Assembly (NCBI GenBank): GCA_027382625.1 | Contig: JAJKFJ010022070.1 | Span: forward strand, 212,398-276,397 | DNA from: Tetmemena sp. SeJ-2015 | Lineage: Eukaryota; Ciliophora; Spirotrichea; Sporadotrichida; Oxytrichidae | Length of the DNA stretch: 64,000 nucleotides | Direction: 5' to 3' | The notes under the pieces: generated by a model | What the model saw: the letters and a program-made list of their open reading frames with translations, nothing else | What the model was told of the DNA's origin: nothing | Databases searched by the model: none | Position numbers and translations under genes: made by a program | Shown: one piece after another, positions 47,901 to 62,500 of the stretch | Layout of the letters: every line of letters begins with the position of its first letter | Position numbering within the stretch: position 1 is the first letter of the stretch

Positions 47901-50900
47901 AATTCTAATTCCACCATTATTAGTAGTATTTAGTTAAGTTCAATTAAATGCAGAATTTGTTTCAGATTATTTACAATAGAATGCAACATATTCTCGCAAT
48001 ATTAAATAAAAATAAACATATATCAAATTTTAATAAGGTTTTATTTCTGTCTATAAAAATGTCACTCTTAGGGATGATGGAGAGATATTTGAAACCGGAT
48101 TAGTTAAATTCTCAAATTCATCATCTGTGCTCAATTTAGACATAAGCCAAATTAACCTCATCAGAAAAGAATATATTTCCACTCTCATTGACGCAGGAGC
48201 CTATAAAAATGTCTCCATATCCAATATTTCACTTACTTCAATTAATACAGTCAAACAATAAAAGCTCTATGATTATGATACTGGAGTAATTAATATATTC
48301 GGATTTACCAATTTAAATGTCAAAAATGTGAGCTTGGAGTGCTCAACTTACAAAGCAAATGATCAAGAACTAAGATCTGGATATTTTTAGAATGGCTCGA
48401 TGATGCAAGTTTATTATAACTCTTTAATAAGGGCTGAGGGATACTCATTTGGAAGAGATTTTTCTATGTGCTCAAAAGACAGAGCTAATTTGTCTGGTTG
48501 CGACAGTTACTAAGTGGTGTTGGATTAAATTTAATTATCAAATTGTTATAACTTCCAAAATGGAGTTGTACTCTAGTGCAAATCTTGTTAAAATCTCACA
48601 ATTCAAAACTCAATCTTCAAATATATTTCAAAAGTTGCTGACTACTAAGGTGGAGAAACTAGCTTATTTTAAACAGACGACTACTTGAAAAGCTTCACAG
48701 TTTTTAACAGCTCCTTTTCTAACATTGTTACTGAGGGGAATGCAGTTCTAAAAATTCAGCTACTTATTGGAAATATCACGATAAATAGCTGCAAGTTTGA
48801 GAATATTCACTCTAGATATGTACGTGGAGGAATAATCGGAGTGTCAAATTTCAACTTAATGAGAACTAACTATGATGTTATAAATATAGAATATTGGCTT
48901 CCTTAAATCTTCTTTAATATTTAGTTAAATTAGGAAGGTCTAAGTTTACTTAAGCAACAATGTTTTTACGAACATAAGCTCAATCGAGGACGGAGCAGTA
49001 ATTTACCAAGTTGGACTTTATGTTTTTAGGACATAAATTTTTGATAGTTTGTTTTATAACGTTACCACTTAGAAAGCAGGCGCAATTTTAAAGATATCAG
49101 GAATTGACTATGGAGGACCTCTCTTCTCTAATGTGACAATTAAGCAGTCGTTTGCCTATGGAGGGGCAGTAGTCGATATGGATCACACTTCTAACCTCTT
49201 TAATTTTTCAGGTGGAAGTGTAGAATGCTTTCCTCCTGACTCCGATTTAATCATCAACTCTCTGTAATAATAAACATTATCACTTTAATATATAGCTGAG
49301 AATTTAAAAAATGAGTATTAAATTTATATGAGATAATTAGGATAAGAAGATCGTCGATTACTCATACAAATACATTTAAAAATGCAAGATTCTTTGAACT
49401 GACTCATATTTTAAACCTGCGGCTGACCATTTTTTATATTATGCTTACTATCACTTCTAAAATCTTATTGAGCTTTTTAGGTTCTATCATTTCAAGTTTC
49501 TGTTCTACAATTATCACATTAGAGTTTGAATATATCACTTTATACTTACCCTTCAATTCGTGCTGAAATGTTCTCTATCAGTACTTTATCATAGTCATCT
49601 TTAAACATTTTGCCAAAATTGTGTCACTTTAAGGACTTTAGTGTTTCAATGTGTATAAATAGTAAATTTTAAATTCATGGAAGTTGAGGTGTGAGCTTTT
49701 GAATTGATTTTATTACCATTAAATTAAGGATTTAATTCTAATCTACTTTCCCCTTTGCAACATCTTTTTCGTAGTATGTCTGTGGAAAGAGTTACCTTGT
49801 CAATAAGATTTTGAACTTGGTTAATTTGTAGATTCTAAGTTTGCAACATCAAAATCTATTCTCAGAGAGCTCTTATAGTAGTTCAGCAGAATAAACTCAT
49901 CTTATAATTTACACACCTATCGAACAACCCTCATATTGGGGCAGCTACCTCAAATTTAACGCTTAAAAATTTACGACTCTTCATTTATTTTTAAATTTAT
50001 TTAATTTAAATCTTTGCAAAAATAACAAAATGGCTATAAAGTCAGGAATTAATTTTTTGGTAAAAATATGAATAATTTTTAAAAGAAGACTCTGGAAAAG
50101 ATGAAGAGCATGATATAAGTTCCTGGGCCAGTTTTTAGAGTACTTTACTACAGGTAATTGTTCTACATTGAGTACTCTAATTTCTCAAATTGCTTTACAA
50201 ACGAAAGAGGAGCAATCCTAGATGCCAGAAAGATAGAACCTAGTTCCTTATACTACATCGCCACTAAGACAGTCAACTGCAGGTTTATTAACAATACTGC
50301 TTACCAAGGTGGAGCCATCTCAGTCATACAGGGGGATGTAAACAAACCATCATTTAACTTAATTTAAGCAAAGATTTAATCAGTTTAATATTTATCAACT
50401 CAAAATTAAAACCATTTCTAGGATGAAAAAGATAAATTGCTACAAATTATCCATTTTTCTGGTAAATCTTTTTTTTAAAAAAAAAAGTTAAAAAAAGAGA
50501 TCATAATTATTAAACATAATTAATTGCTCCCCTCTTTACTTTATTTTATAATATTCTGGTACTCTGAGTTTATTAACAACACTCATTATAAATTATATAA
50601 CCTTTTAAATTGATTTAGAATTAAGAGTAAATTGCTGTCACTGGAGGAGCAGTTGCCATTGACGCCCCGGTCGCCTTATTGGAACATTATTATATGTCTG
50701 CCTCCAATCTCATTTAAATTTATCAGGAATTTTAATCTGAGAAATATATTGATTTGAATAACAAAGCTTACTTGGGCGGAGGATTCCTATCTATCACAAA
50801 GAAAAATACCTTCGCAAGAAGTGATATTTAGTTCTACTTTAATGTGCAGAATAGCAATTTCCTAAACAACAGCGCCATGTACGGAGGTACCTTCAGCTCA

Positions 50901-51008
50901 GAGGTTCCATGGCTTGAGCTGGCATCTTACCACTCGTCATTCTTATAATTTATTCACACTTAATCATTTATTATGGGTTTATTTTTGCAATATACTAGAA
51001 CTCTTCAG

Positions 51009-51048
<40 letters not shown>

Positions 51049-54000
51049 TTATAAGCAACTCTGTTTGGAGGAGACTTTTATTTCATTTATGGGTATCAGC
51101 TTAAGATATTGTACTCCACATTCATTAACAGTAGAGCTAAACTGGGAGCAGTGGCTTATGACATTACAATAGACACAGACTAATTTATTTTAAATTACAT
51201 TGTTTATATTTTATTCCCTATAAAAAACTCAAAAATAGAGAAATTATTGTTCTATTGTTAACTTTGTGAAAATATATTATATACCCAGTATGACTTACCT
51301 CTTCTATTTTAAAAGAAAATTAGACTAAATATTGTTTAAAGTGTGAACAAGTAGGAGTTGTAGGATATAGCCAGCTATTTTATTTATATATAATCTCTTT
51401 TAATCTTAAGATTATTAAAATCAAAATCTATATTTATAAAAGAGTATCTCCCTATTAGAGAGATATGCGCGCATCAAATAATCGCAAGGATAGCTAACTT
51501 TTTAAAAACTATGAATTATAGAATGATATCAAAAGAAATATCAAGCAAAATAATACATTCCAATTAATTTTACAAAAACTCATAAGTATAATGAACAATT
51601 ATTTCATTTATATAAGAGACTAATAGAGAATGGAATATTGCACCATAAATTGCAAAGGAATACCTACTCCTAATCTCATTTACATGCAAGATGTAGTGTT
51701 CTACTTAAAATATTCAAGCATTTCAAACTGCCCTGCAATTGGAGATGATAGCTTGATATCCACTCAATTTAAAACTAAAATGAGATACACTAATTAATAT
51801 ATAAGCATTTCATTTTTACAACAGCAACTAACTTTAATCTTAAAATTTTATATTTCTTGTCAATTTCATTTCTTCAAGATTATTTGTAACATTAAGATAG
51901 TTATAAATTTCAAGATTCGCTATTAATTTGTTCATTATCCATATTTACTTTATAGAATTTCACATTTCAATAAGATTTTGTTAATAATATAAACAAAATT
52001 TGTATCAAACTATATCTAAATAAAAAGGACTCAACATTTTCAATTTATAATCATTTTTTACGATAAAAAAAATTTCCAAAAAACTAATATTTATTTTAAA
52101 AACTATCGATCTTCTTCCTTTTATATTTTTAAATGTTTTTAATCTGTAAATAATAAAAAACTCATGGGATGCTTACTTCTACTAATCAAACTTTACGAAC
52201 AACAGCGGAAAGTTTGGAGGAGTTTATAGAATAGATAGATCCCTCCTCGATATTGGAAGATGCAGGTACATTAATATCCCAACAATCATCTTTGCTTTCA
52301 TAAATCTGAATGATTTATTTATTTATCTGACTTAATGAAGTCCTAGCTAATTTATTTCATAACAAATATATAATAAGAAATTATAAAAGTTGTTTGGAAA
52401 ATATGAACCATAAGCAATTTGCTATAATTTGTGCTTATTTTATAATTTAAGGCGAGTATTTAAATAACAGAGCGATTCATGGTGGAGTTGCTTATTTGGC
52501 AGGAGATTCTAAAGTTTATGACTACTATGCTTACTATATTAACAACACAGCCACAGGCTACGGAGGAGTCTTCTATGCAACATCTAATGCATCCTTAGAG
52601 CTATACAGAAGCGTATTTATAGAAAATACTGCTAATATAGGATCTGCTATTTATCTACTTGGAGCTAGATGGTCAAGAGAAGAGGAAGATATATATTTAA
52701 ATCCTTAATATGTAAATTGTTTAAAAACAAAATACGATTTAATATTTAATTTAGAAGTATTCGAAGTAATAGATGTTTGGAGGTGTAGTTTTTATAGAAA
52801 CAAAGCTAATCAAAGCACAATAGTCCTCATCAGTGGAAATGGAACTTAAAATATTAAATTCATTAAGCTTTAATTCGCCATTTTCAATTTACATCTTAAA
52901 AGGAAGAGTATTATCTTTGATATTATTTTCCCTTTGAAATAATTCATAACAAATAAGGAGTTGTTTAATAGAAGTAATTAAATAGATTTATGTGATGATA
53001 ATTTAAAAATAATAGTGAGATTAAATAAACTTTTGAAAGCACAGATTTCATTGACAATATAGCTTAGAATTAAGCAAGTAGTATTCTAATGATGATGTCT
53101 GTATTTAGAATATACAACAACACTTTCACCACCACTAAGTCAAGCATTGGGAGTGGAACTCAATTCTCTACTTCGGAGACATCAGGATATGTGAAGGCAG
53201 TATTTGGCGTGGACTTGTATGTCTCTACTATAGTTAAAATGGATGCAAATCTATATTTACTTGATCTTCAATTCTAGATGATCAAATATATTTGATGATA
53301 GTATTTTCAACAACGGCAGGTCATTAAAAGGAAGTGGAGTATACCTCGGAGGTAAAAGTCAAGCATTGATAGATACATCTACATTCTCTAATAACTACGC
53401 TTAAACTGAGGGAGGTGCCATTTATGCCAAAGACATTAAATAAGTCATACTTAAAACAGTCAAATTCACTAATATTATTCAAAATTACATAAAAAATTTA
53501 TTATATTCTTTAATTAGAGAATATTGCACATTAGGAAATAAAAGAATAGCATATTTAAAAATTGTAATAACCAGGCTCTAAACTCTGGAGATGACATTTA
53601 TCTGAGCACAACAAACTACTAGTTTTCAATTGAGAGCTCTGTCTTCAATAATACTATTGGCTAGCAACTTATCTATGCAGAAAACTCTAATATATCTATA
53701 TCTAATGTAACTCTTCTTTCCAAATACAAATCTACCATAGCTTCAGAGGGAGATATATTTCAATTTATAAATTTATTCTTGAATTTCAAATTGGGAGGTG
53801 CTATGATATTTTATAATTGCAAGTATATCACAATCTAAAAATCTAACTTTACGAATTTCGTTGCACAAAAAGGAGGAGCAATTTATATCTGGGAGTCGAC
53901 AAATAATTTGTAAAATAGAATAGAAGGCTAAGACAAAACTTAACTTAAAAATCATAGTATTACAGGTTCAATTTTTACAAATTGCTCAGCTTTAAACGGT

Positions 54001-57000
54001 GGCGCTCTCTATATAGAAAACTCAAATCCACTCTTAATAAATGCAAGCTATTTCAATAACAACTCAGCTAGATACTTATACAGAAACAGTTAGTAATAAC
54101 AGGGTTATGGAGGAGCAATATACTTTACTAGCGAGGGCTAGTCTTCTTTGCCTCAGCTTTATTTGACTGACTAAATAAATTTTACCAATAACTTTGCTGA
54201 GGAATCTGGTGGAGCAATATTTTGGAACTAATTTGAGCCATTCTTTTTAACTAACTCAACATCAAGCAAACTTAATGTAGCACTCAAAGCATAAATAATC
54301 ACTAGCTTGGTTAATAATACAGCATCAACCTATGGAGACAATTTCGGGAGCTATTCGCAAAAATTCAAGCTACTTAATTCAAGCCTACCATCCCAGGATT
54401 CTCAAAGATATTTACAATCTACAGAACTCCTATAGCTTGGAGAATATAGTGCTTTTATATCCAACTTTTAGAGTGGAAATGAATTGGAAGCTATTAATTT
54501 TGCAATCGTTGATATCTATGACCAAATAATCAAATCGGACAAAACTTCTGTGTTGCAGGTTATTGTGAACACAACCTTTGATACTTCTGCTAATGCTTCT
54601 TTATACCCACCAGTGCTTGAGGGCTAGAATAGTTTTATAGCTGTTAATGGAATATTTACAGTTTAGGATTGGAGTTTCTATTCAGCTCCTGGCAGAAACC
54701 ACAGTATAATCTTCATAACAGAATCTTTCAATTTAGAGAAGGAAAGCAGCATCAACTTAATGAAAGAGCAGAGGACATCTGATTTGAACTTCAGACTGAC
54801 TATTGAATTAAGGGAGTGCTATCTTGGGGAGTAATTCACTCCCTCGGGTAAATGCTAATTTTGTGAGGCACCAACTTATTCCCTATATTAGATGACGTCT
54901 CCTGGCAGTTGCTAAGATTGTCCTGACGAGGCTCTTTGCTTTGGAGGCTCAATTATAGGTCCCAAACCTGGCTACTGGAGACCTCATAACTAATCTACTA
55001 ATTATATTTTATCTATTTAATTTATGGTAAATTTAATAAAATCCAAATTTCAATAAGTATATTTAAAAACTCTTAACTCTTACTTAATATGTCCAATTTA
55101 AAATTAGTTTAATTTGAATTTAAATAAGAAAAAGAATTTGAAGCTTAAATTCAAATATTTCTTAACTTGGCAAAATATTTCAAAAATGATTTTTATATAA
55201 CGAGAGAAGAAATTTATAAAGCGGCATTTAATTAATTGGCATCTTCTCAGATATCTTATCAAAAATTAAAATCAGTTTATCAAATAAAAAAATCTTCATA
55301 AAACGAATAAAATATAAATTTCTTAAAATTTTATCTACCCAAAAATATAATAAACCTTTAAATTTGAGATACCACTCCTTATATTTTTAAACCCATTTTA
55401 ATTTTGTTATGAATCATAATAATCATATAGATGTAAAACAAGTCCTTATTTAAAATTATTTTGAAAGCCATATATTTAAATCTACCTACTTCATGAAATG
55501 CCAAAATATTAATGCTTGCTTAGGGATTAGTAGCCCTAGTTATAATCCAACTGGAGACTGCTAAGAGGGTTATTAAGGAGTACTATGTGCTAATTGTGCC
55601 AAAGGATATTTTAAATCAAGGGGAAATTAATGCTAAACTTGCCCTTCAAGAGAAATCACTATTATCAAGATATATTTCCCTTTAAAATATCCAAAATTTT
55701 TATAAATCTTAGAACGAGCAAAGTAATTAAGTTTAGTGAGATAAATAATTTTGCTTAAAATAACAAAATTCATTTCAAGGTTAATTAAATCTTAACTAGT
55801 GTATTATTTTGTACTAAAGTATTTACAATTAGTCATTCTTTATCATGAAAGTCGATCTAATTATTAAAACTACAACTTAAAGAGTACTATTATGATACCT
55901 TAATTTTTAGTAAATTTATGAGTGTTAATTTGTTAAACATTAATTTAGATATCTGCTGCATCATTAGGGTTAGTTTTGTTAATTGTGATCCTGCTGATTT
56001 GTTCGCATTAAGCTTTGAAGAACAAGTTTGACTTGAAGATAACCTATTTTAAATTGCTTTTGAATCACCTGCAACTGCTGATGGTGACTTGGTCTCTAGA
56101 TTTCGTGTGGGACTTAGAACTGCTTATATTGGGATAAGAGTTCATTAAATCTTCAATCCTAAGCTCTCTAATTTTAAACTTTGACTGCTTGGTTGAGCAA
56201 GATTATGATCGGCCATACTTTGGGGTGGTGAACAGTACTTTATCGTTGAAAGTGATACTGGTAACGTTTTTGCCAATCCTAGTAGGGCTTGTATCTTTTC
56301 TTATGTGGCTTTTGATAAAGTATCTAATGAATACTAATGCAAGAATCCATCTCTCACAAGTACTCACCATCAGTTTCTATATGGTTTACCCTTCGGTCAT
56401 TCTTTACAGCTTTAGAACAGTTTCTTACAAGAAAATTGATGCCACTCAACGACTATTATATCAATTATAATCAAATAGATGAAAAAAATTTTAATCACTT
56501 TTCAGCCATTGAATTTTATAGCCATTAATTATTATAAAAAAATGATGATGGCAGTCAGATATAGGTTTTTAGATGAAAATAAATTTTCTGTTTTATTAAT
56601 TGTATTGATATTGTTTGATTTTGAAATTGAAAGAGAGGGATTAGAACACTCCTATATAGTTTATAATTTCGCATTGCCAAGCTTTATCGTTTGGGGAATA
56701 GGACTTCCCACCATTGCTTACTACTTAATGTCTCTACAACTTAAGAATAGCAAAATTTACCTACTAAACAAAAAATACGGGTTCTTAACTTAAGGCTTCA
56801 GAATCTAATTTTACTTTTGGGAAATCATATTACGAAATGATTACTTATCATTATATTCGATATGAAGGTAATTATTAATCTGTCAAGAAAATGTAAATTT
56901 ACATTGCTAGTCTTAAAAAGAATTAAATAGAGTACAAAGAAAGTTTGATCATTTCATTATCTTAATCTCTGCCTTTTTAGTATCTTCACTTTCGAAAAAG

Positions 57001-58455
57001 ACCACTTCCTCTCTTTTGTGATTTATAAGGCAGCTAATTTAATTAATCTAAATTAACAAATAAATCTATGAATATTTTAAGTAATTTTTTTATAAATTCT
57101 ATCAAACTAAAGAGGATGATGAAGCGTAAAGTTTTAATAAATTGATTTCACAATTAATTTACTTATAAAGAATAAATTTAATTATAATTTGCATGAAATG
57201 AATTAATTTAACAGCTGCAATAATAGCTTCTCGAAAACTGCTGCCACTTTTTATCCTTTTCATTACTCCTCAGCTAGGAATTGTAATTTAAGCTCTTCTC
57301 GTAATCTTTATCTATTTCTCGTAAGTTTATCTACAATTTGTTAATTAATTTTTTGTATCTTTCTCAATTTTTGGTGGTTTCTTTATTTATTGATTTTTAG
57401 TTTCATGTTTGGTAATATGTTTGCAAATCCTTTCTAGCTTTCCGAATTTTCTGTATAGCTATATTGATATTTATTTGAATAGGTTAAGATCTATTTATTT
57501 ATGGAATAATTGACAATCTGTCATTGATAGTGCAGATTCTGACTATTTATTTTGGGCTCTTCCTTTAAATAAACAAGCCCGAGATTATAAATACAATTAG
57601 ATGATCTGCGAAATTTTTAACTTTAATTCAGAGTGATTTAAATTATCAACTTTGCTGTAAATAAATTGACTTAATAAATTAAGATGCTATTTAATGAAAA
57701 TGGGTTTTCAAAGAAGTGCCCGAAAACAGCAACTGCGCAACATTGAGATAAGATAAGGAACATCGATACCACAACTACAAAATCCTTTTATGAATGTGAG
57801 GAATATTAAGTTTAATTGTAAGTTAACATTCCAAATAATGTTTATATTATATTACGAGTGAGAATTAAATTTATGAGAAAAATGGTAGCCAAACTAAGCT
57901 TATAAAACATTTACAAGTTACTCATAAGCATGCAAACTCAATCCTATGATTCAATTTTCAATGAGAATGCAAAAAATTAAGAAATTGTAATCGCAAATTA
58001 TTCTCAGATTGCATTTTCAGCTCTATATATAAGTATTTGAAAGTGAATTTCCAGATCATCAATTGTTTTTGTCCCATAATTAAAATTTAACATTCATATT
58101 TAATAAAATCTCAATTATAAATTAATTTTTAGAGAGTTGGCGAAGGAGCCACTCAGACAGTGGCGGAAATTTCAGCATAACTTTAAAAGAAGAGTAGAAA
58201 GTTTTATTTTCCTCAGCTATCTTGGTGGTAAACAGCTTTTACTTTGTAGTTTGGATCTTCTATTTCCTAAAGCATTTAAGATTTTACTTCCTGAAGAAGA
58301 ACGCTAAACTGTATTTCTTACTTGCCAAGTGTCAAATGCCCAAATTCTCTCATCAATTCCTAAAGCAAAAGGCAGAGCAAATTGAACAACAAAAATTGCT
58401 AGAGTCAGAGTTCCGCAACCTCACTCAAAACATCATCAAACTATATGCTAATTAA
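44946..58455 (+). CDS. Giant surface protein A: Pmp-like repeats, Cys-rich modules, multi-pass C-terminus
   Basis: The putative start is ATG 44946 with a hydrophobic leader (MGFLFLILEIQASYLEI). The ectodomain has many beta-helix repeats with GG-A/S-I and FxxN signatures, e.g. NAGVYGGVIFAQNSTISLV, FEGGSIYLLGSNKVV and STYGGNAIY-like units through about 54.8 kb. Two Cys-rich modules follow: CQFCEAPTYSLYQMTSPGSC (about 54.84-54.99 kb) and CANCAKGYFKSRGNQCQTCP (about 55.5-55.66 kb). Hydrophobic helices (LGLVLLIVILLICSHQAL; LILVGLVSF-type segments at 56.2-56.5 kb; more at 57.2-57.6 kb) lead to a cytosolic coil ending at TGA 58453-58455. The architecture matches large ciliate surface receptor-like proteins. 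The gene is split by many AT-rich segments, several proven IESs. About 30% is clearly readable. Confidence 0.75.
45395..45941 (+). other. 539-bp IES with nested minus-strand ORF, pointer AAGATAAC
   Basis: AAGATAAC occurs at 45395-45402 and 45934-45941. Removal joins ..IYLQDNLFQDN to AGVYGGVIF, matching the contiguous paralog B (..VFENNAAVYGGSIF). The excised DNA contains a complete 67-codon minus-strand ORF (45647-45850). Confidence 0.85.
45647..45850 (-). CDS. Acidic 67-aa ORF inside an IES
   Basis: ATG 45850 to TGA 45647-45649. It begins MEEMSDSWSVSNLNNNYTIR and ends with an acidic run (FDEDEDDDEDEDEW) then QVISHC. The composition is protein-like and uses a proper TGA stop. It lies wholly within the eliminated segment of the opposite-strand gene. 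It could be a nested gene or MDS, an IES-encoded protein, or chance. Confidence 0.4.
   Translation of the reverse strand: MEEMSDSWSVSNLNNNYTIRSSIISKNFLSLQLLCGSAQSRVISDISFDEDEDDDEDEDEWQVISHC
46349..46380 (+). other. 29-bp IES, pointer AAT
   Basis: AAT at 46349-46351 and 46378-46380. Removal gives KLQMLQTGAKNSGAAFLLNN, aligning residue for residue with paralog B (KLQIFQSIAKNNAAAFYLNN), which lacks the insert. The segment begins with an in-frame TGA and has no usable GT-AG ends. Confidence 0.85.
46498..46550 (+). other. 47-bp IES, pointer ATAAGA
   Basis: ATAAGA at 46498-46503 and 46545-46550. Removal bypasses TGA 46524 and joins ..TTSNSIS to QDQDAAEILSAI, aligning with paralog B. No GT precedes the TGA, so splicing cannot explain it. 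Confidence 0.85.
47933..48043 (+). other. Intron or IES absent from the paralog
   Basis: GT..AG (GTAGTATTT...AATAAG) fits in phase between ..SNSTI and ..YKNVTLRDD. Paralog B reads straight through (SNFTIRNITLQDAGS). It is either a spliceosomal intron or an IES. Confidence 0.6.
51015..51042. repeat. (TA)n microsatellite
   Basis: About 13 TA units lie within an AT-rich non-coding segment of surface-protein gene A. Confidence 0.9.
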
Positions 58456-59565
58456 GGAATTAGTGTCACTACTATTCTAAGAAATAACTATCCTTTTATA
58501 AATTTGGGTATTGCATTTTTCAATTTTTGATATTTAAATTTTCCACTTTAAGATATTTAGTAACTTCCTTAGATTAAATACTTTTATTAGACTTTAACAT
58601 TTTAAGAGAAACCATTAAATAATATTTTATAATATATTTCTATCTTTCTTAATTGTTAATTTTTTGGGAAAAATCTATTTTGTGTATAGTGCATTGATTA
58701 AACTTAAGATGTATACAAACAAGAAAAGAATATTACATTTCTTGCGAAAGTAATAGAGAAAGCAAAGAAATATTTGAATCTTCAGATTTATTTCTAAAAA
58801 TACTAATTATATTTCTAAATCTCAGGTTTAATTTTTATTTTAAACTTAGATCTTACTTTGGAATGCCATTTTGGTTTTGTTCGACCAAACTGATAAATAA
58901 AATCCTATAATTCACTCATTTTTCATTAACTTTTTATTTGTAAAATTGGAGAAAGCTGTTTTTTTTTCTGCAAAACATAAATTATTTGAACCTTAATTGA
59001 ATTCTACAGCGTTTTATAGCATACCTAAAATTTGATAAAATCTCTGGTAATTTAGAAATAAAGAAAAAGAGATATTCAAGTTAAGAAAATCTATTTATAA
59101 TTGAATAAAGTAACTTTCCAATAAGACTATAGATGCCAGTTTATCGCAAAAAGAAATTTATCAGTGATCCTGAATTTTCAGATTGCTCAATAACTATTCA
59201 AAAAATAATTCTTATTTCTACCTTCAAATTATCATAAGAGCTGTTTACCAAGCAGATATCTTTATAATAAAAATTATATTTTCCACAAAATAAATATAAT
59301 TAAAAGCTAAAAATATCATTCAGTGTATATATAAAAGCTTGAGACTAAAACAAAGCTAAATAAAAATAGATTCATCATTTATAGAAATATGAAACTATTT
59401 CAAAAAATAAAATGCTATGTCTATTCCAAATAAACCTTGGATTTAAATATCTCATATAGCTAATTATAAGTTTTTTGTGGATAATTAGAAAATAAATTAA
59501 GAAACAAAGCTACTTATAGTTAAATTAATTTGTCTTACTAGAAACAGCCAAATAAATTTAATAGA
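58456..59565. other. AT-rich spacer between tandem paralogs
   Basis: About 1.1 kb at very high A+T, with no coding frame, RNA gene or clear repeat seen. Confidence 0.6.
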
Positions 59566-62500
59566 ATGATATAGCTTCAAAGGATAAAAACAGTGAAGAT
59601 AAGGCCAGAGATTTTTCTGGTCACTTTGCTAATTTGCATTACATAGAACTCTCTAGTCAATGGAGATACCATACAATACACTAATTAGGTATTTGATTCC
59701 CAGTTTTTTTAATCAAGAGATACAAGGACCATCATTTCTTTAAAAAGACAATTTAAAATTAATTAATTAATTATATAAAATTCATTACAATAATTTAAAA
59801 AAATTAGTGTAAAAATAAGTTCTAAGCTATCAATTATATTTTTAAATAAAATTTAAATATCCTATTTATAATAACTTGAGCAAAAATCCTTTAAATTGTG
59901 ATTTTTGTTTTAAGTGTTGAAATTTATAATTTAATAAAGAACCCTTTTGTGAATAAAAAAAAGTTATACAATTACAGAAAATGATAATTATAAAATGCAG
60001 AGCTATAAAGTGATAATAAGTGCTACTATTATATATCAGTTATTTCGTATTCTTAGCTGACTTATTTGTGAGTAATAATTTGATTATCAAATTTACTCTA
60101 TTCATTTTATTGCACAATCAAGGTGAAGTTCGTAGAAAAAATTATTTATATAATAGAAACGCTCAACTTTCGGAAATATAAATTATTTTTAATAGATTTC
60201 CTCAAACAATGCCAATGTGTCTATTCTTATTTCAAACTGCACTTTTGAATGTCTCTCATCCTCACCTTTGTTTTATTAAAATTATAAATTATATTGATTG
60301 AACCTTAAAGCATTTAAAATTTCCAAATAACTTAGAGTGAAAGCCAATAGCTGTAAGACAGTCTCTTCCTTATTTAAAATTCAGCTCAAGTCGTTATTGA
60401 AAAATCCACTTTTAGAAATTGCTATTTGGCACAATTCGGAGGTATTTTTAAGTTTTAGAACTCAAGTGTTTCGATAACTGACACTGTCTTTGAAAATAAT
60501 GCTGCAGTGTATGGGGGCTCAATATTTTCTCAAAATAGTTCCATCACGTTCACAAACACAAATTTCACCTCTAATTTGGCTTATGAAGGAGGGTCTGTCT
60601 ACTTATTGGGGCCAAATACTATAAACTTTTCTACAGTTGGTGTAAACAAGTCCTACGCATTTAATTCGGCAGGATTTTTATCTTCATAATATTACTTCCC
60701 TCCAAATATATACTCTAATCTTAAATTAAATAAGCTATTAAAATTGATTCAAAGTCACACTTTAGATTTATTATAATATAAGATGAAAGTTACTTTACAA
60801 TTTTATTGTATAACTGTACGAAATACTATCGTGGTTGCATTTCCTATAAGATGTATGTTTCCCAATGACTATACTTAAATGTATATGAATTCCAAAAATC
60901 CAATTAGAAAAGAGCTTATAAAGAAGGGTAAGATATTTCCATAGAATAATCAAGGATTCTATAATTAAAGTTAATTTTATTTAAACTAATTTAAAATATA
61001 GACTATTTGGCAATAAGTTCAGGAGTATATCCTTCTATAATTTAAGGGTCCAAGCTTTAGATATTTTAATCTATTGCAAAAAATAATGCAGCCGCTTTTT
61101 ATCTTAATAACACCAACCTCTAATTCTAATTAAGCGACTCTGAGATTAATGAAACGTATACCTCTACCTCAGGAGGGGGAAAAGATCTCGCTGAAATATT
61201 TGGTATATCAGAATCCAAGCAAGTTTATCTTGACAAAATAAAAATAAATTTGAAGCTCTAGTATCCCTCAAAAGTGCTGAAAAGTTTAATTTAAGCAAGT
61301 TCAAAAAACACTATTGATTTGAGGATTTCTAACTCCTAAATAAAGTTATTTGACGATTAAGTTATATTCAATAGCAATTATGATTGCCAAACTATGAGCA
61401 GTGGCTCGTTTGTGAATTATGGAGGCTCAATTATATCAGCTCAGAACGCTACCATTACATCTCTAGGGAATTTATTTTCTAAAATGCCGTTTCAACAAAC
61501 AACAGCTATATTTAACTTGTATAACTCGTCACTCTCAGAGGATCAAACAACATTTAATGAAATTGCTTCAATGAATGGATCCCTGAATCTTTGTGATAAT
61601 TGTGGCCTAGTCAACTCAAGAAATAGTATAATTAGCAATTTAATCAGCTGCACTGGCGCTTCATTAATTTATTATACCAGAGGATTTAATTAGAATTAGA
61701 GACAGTTGTCTATCTCAAATTTAAATAAGTTTTACTCCATTCAATTTAATATAGAAGTAAATAACTTATATCCTTAATTATTTAGGTGGGAGCAATCAGT
61801 TCATAGTTATAAGTGACATAAATTTTAATGGCTAAGATGATGATTAGTGTACTAAACAAGGCACGCTACTAAGGCGTGCTATGAAGAAATTAAACAAGAA
61901 ATTCATATTAAATTTAGATTGGATCGAAGAAACTGCATATCAGGGGTGCTTTCAGGATTTCAACTGCCAAAAGTGCAGCTGCCTGTTTTTATTTTAATAA
62001 ATAACCGAATTCGAATTTAATTCTCTACTATAATTATAGATGAAGATGTTCTCTAAAATCTAAAATTAGATATTGCAATATAATCACTTCAAGTAAGAGC
62101 TTGAATTGCCAATTAATTTTATTAGATTATGGCTAATTTTATATTTAATTTAGTAGATCAGCTATAATCAAATGTTAAAAATCGATAAAAAAAATAACTA
62201 TTAAATATCATCTTAAATTGATTAGATAGACTACAATAAATTACTGATTTTTATTCTGATAAAAAATGATGAATCTTTGCAATGAGAACTCTGATAAATA
62301 ACTTTCAATATTTAGAATATGTTCATTTTTTTTGATTTTCCTTTTTAGTTTTTAATAATTATGTCAAAACGTTATAAATAAGATAAAGCAAAAGTTACTC
62401 TTCTATTAATTAAATATATAATTAAGAATGAATTTGATTATCTTATAAATTATGAGCAATGAAGAAGTTGTGAAAAATAAGAATAAACATTTTTTGATTA

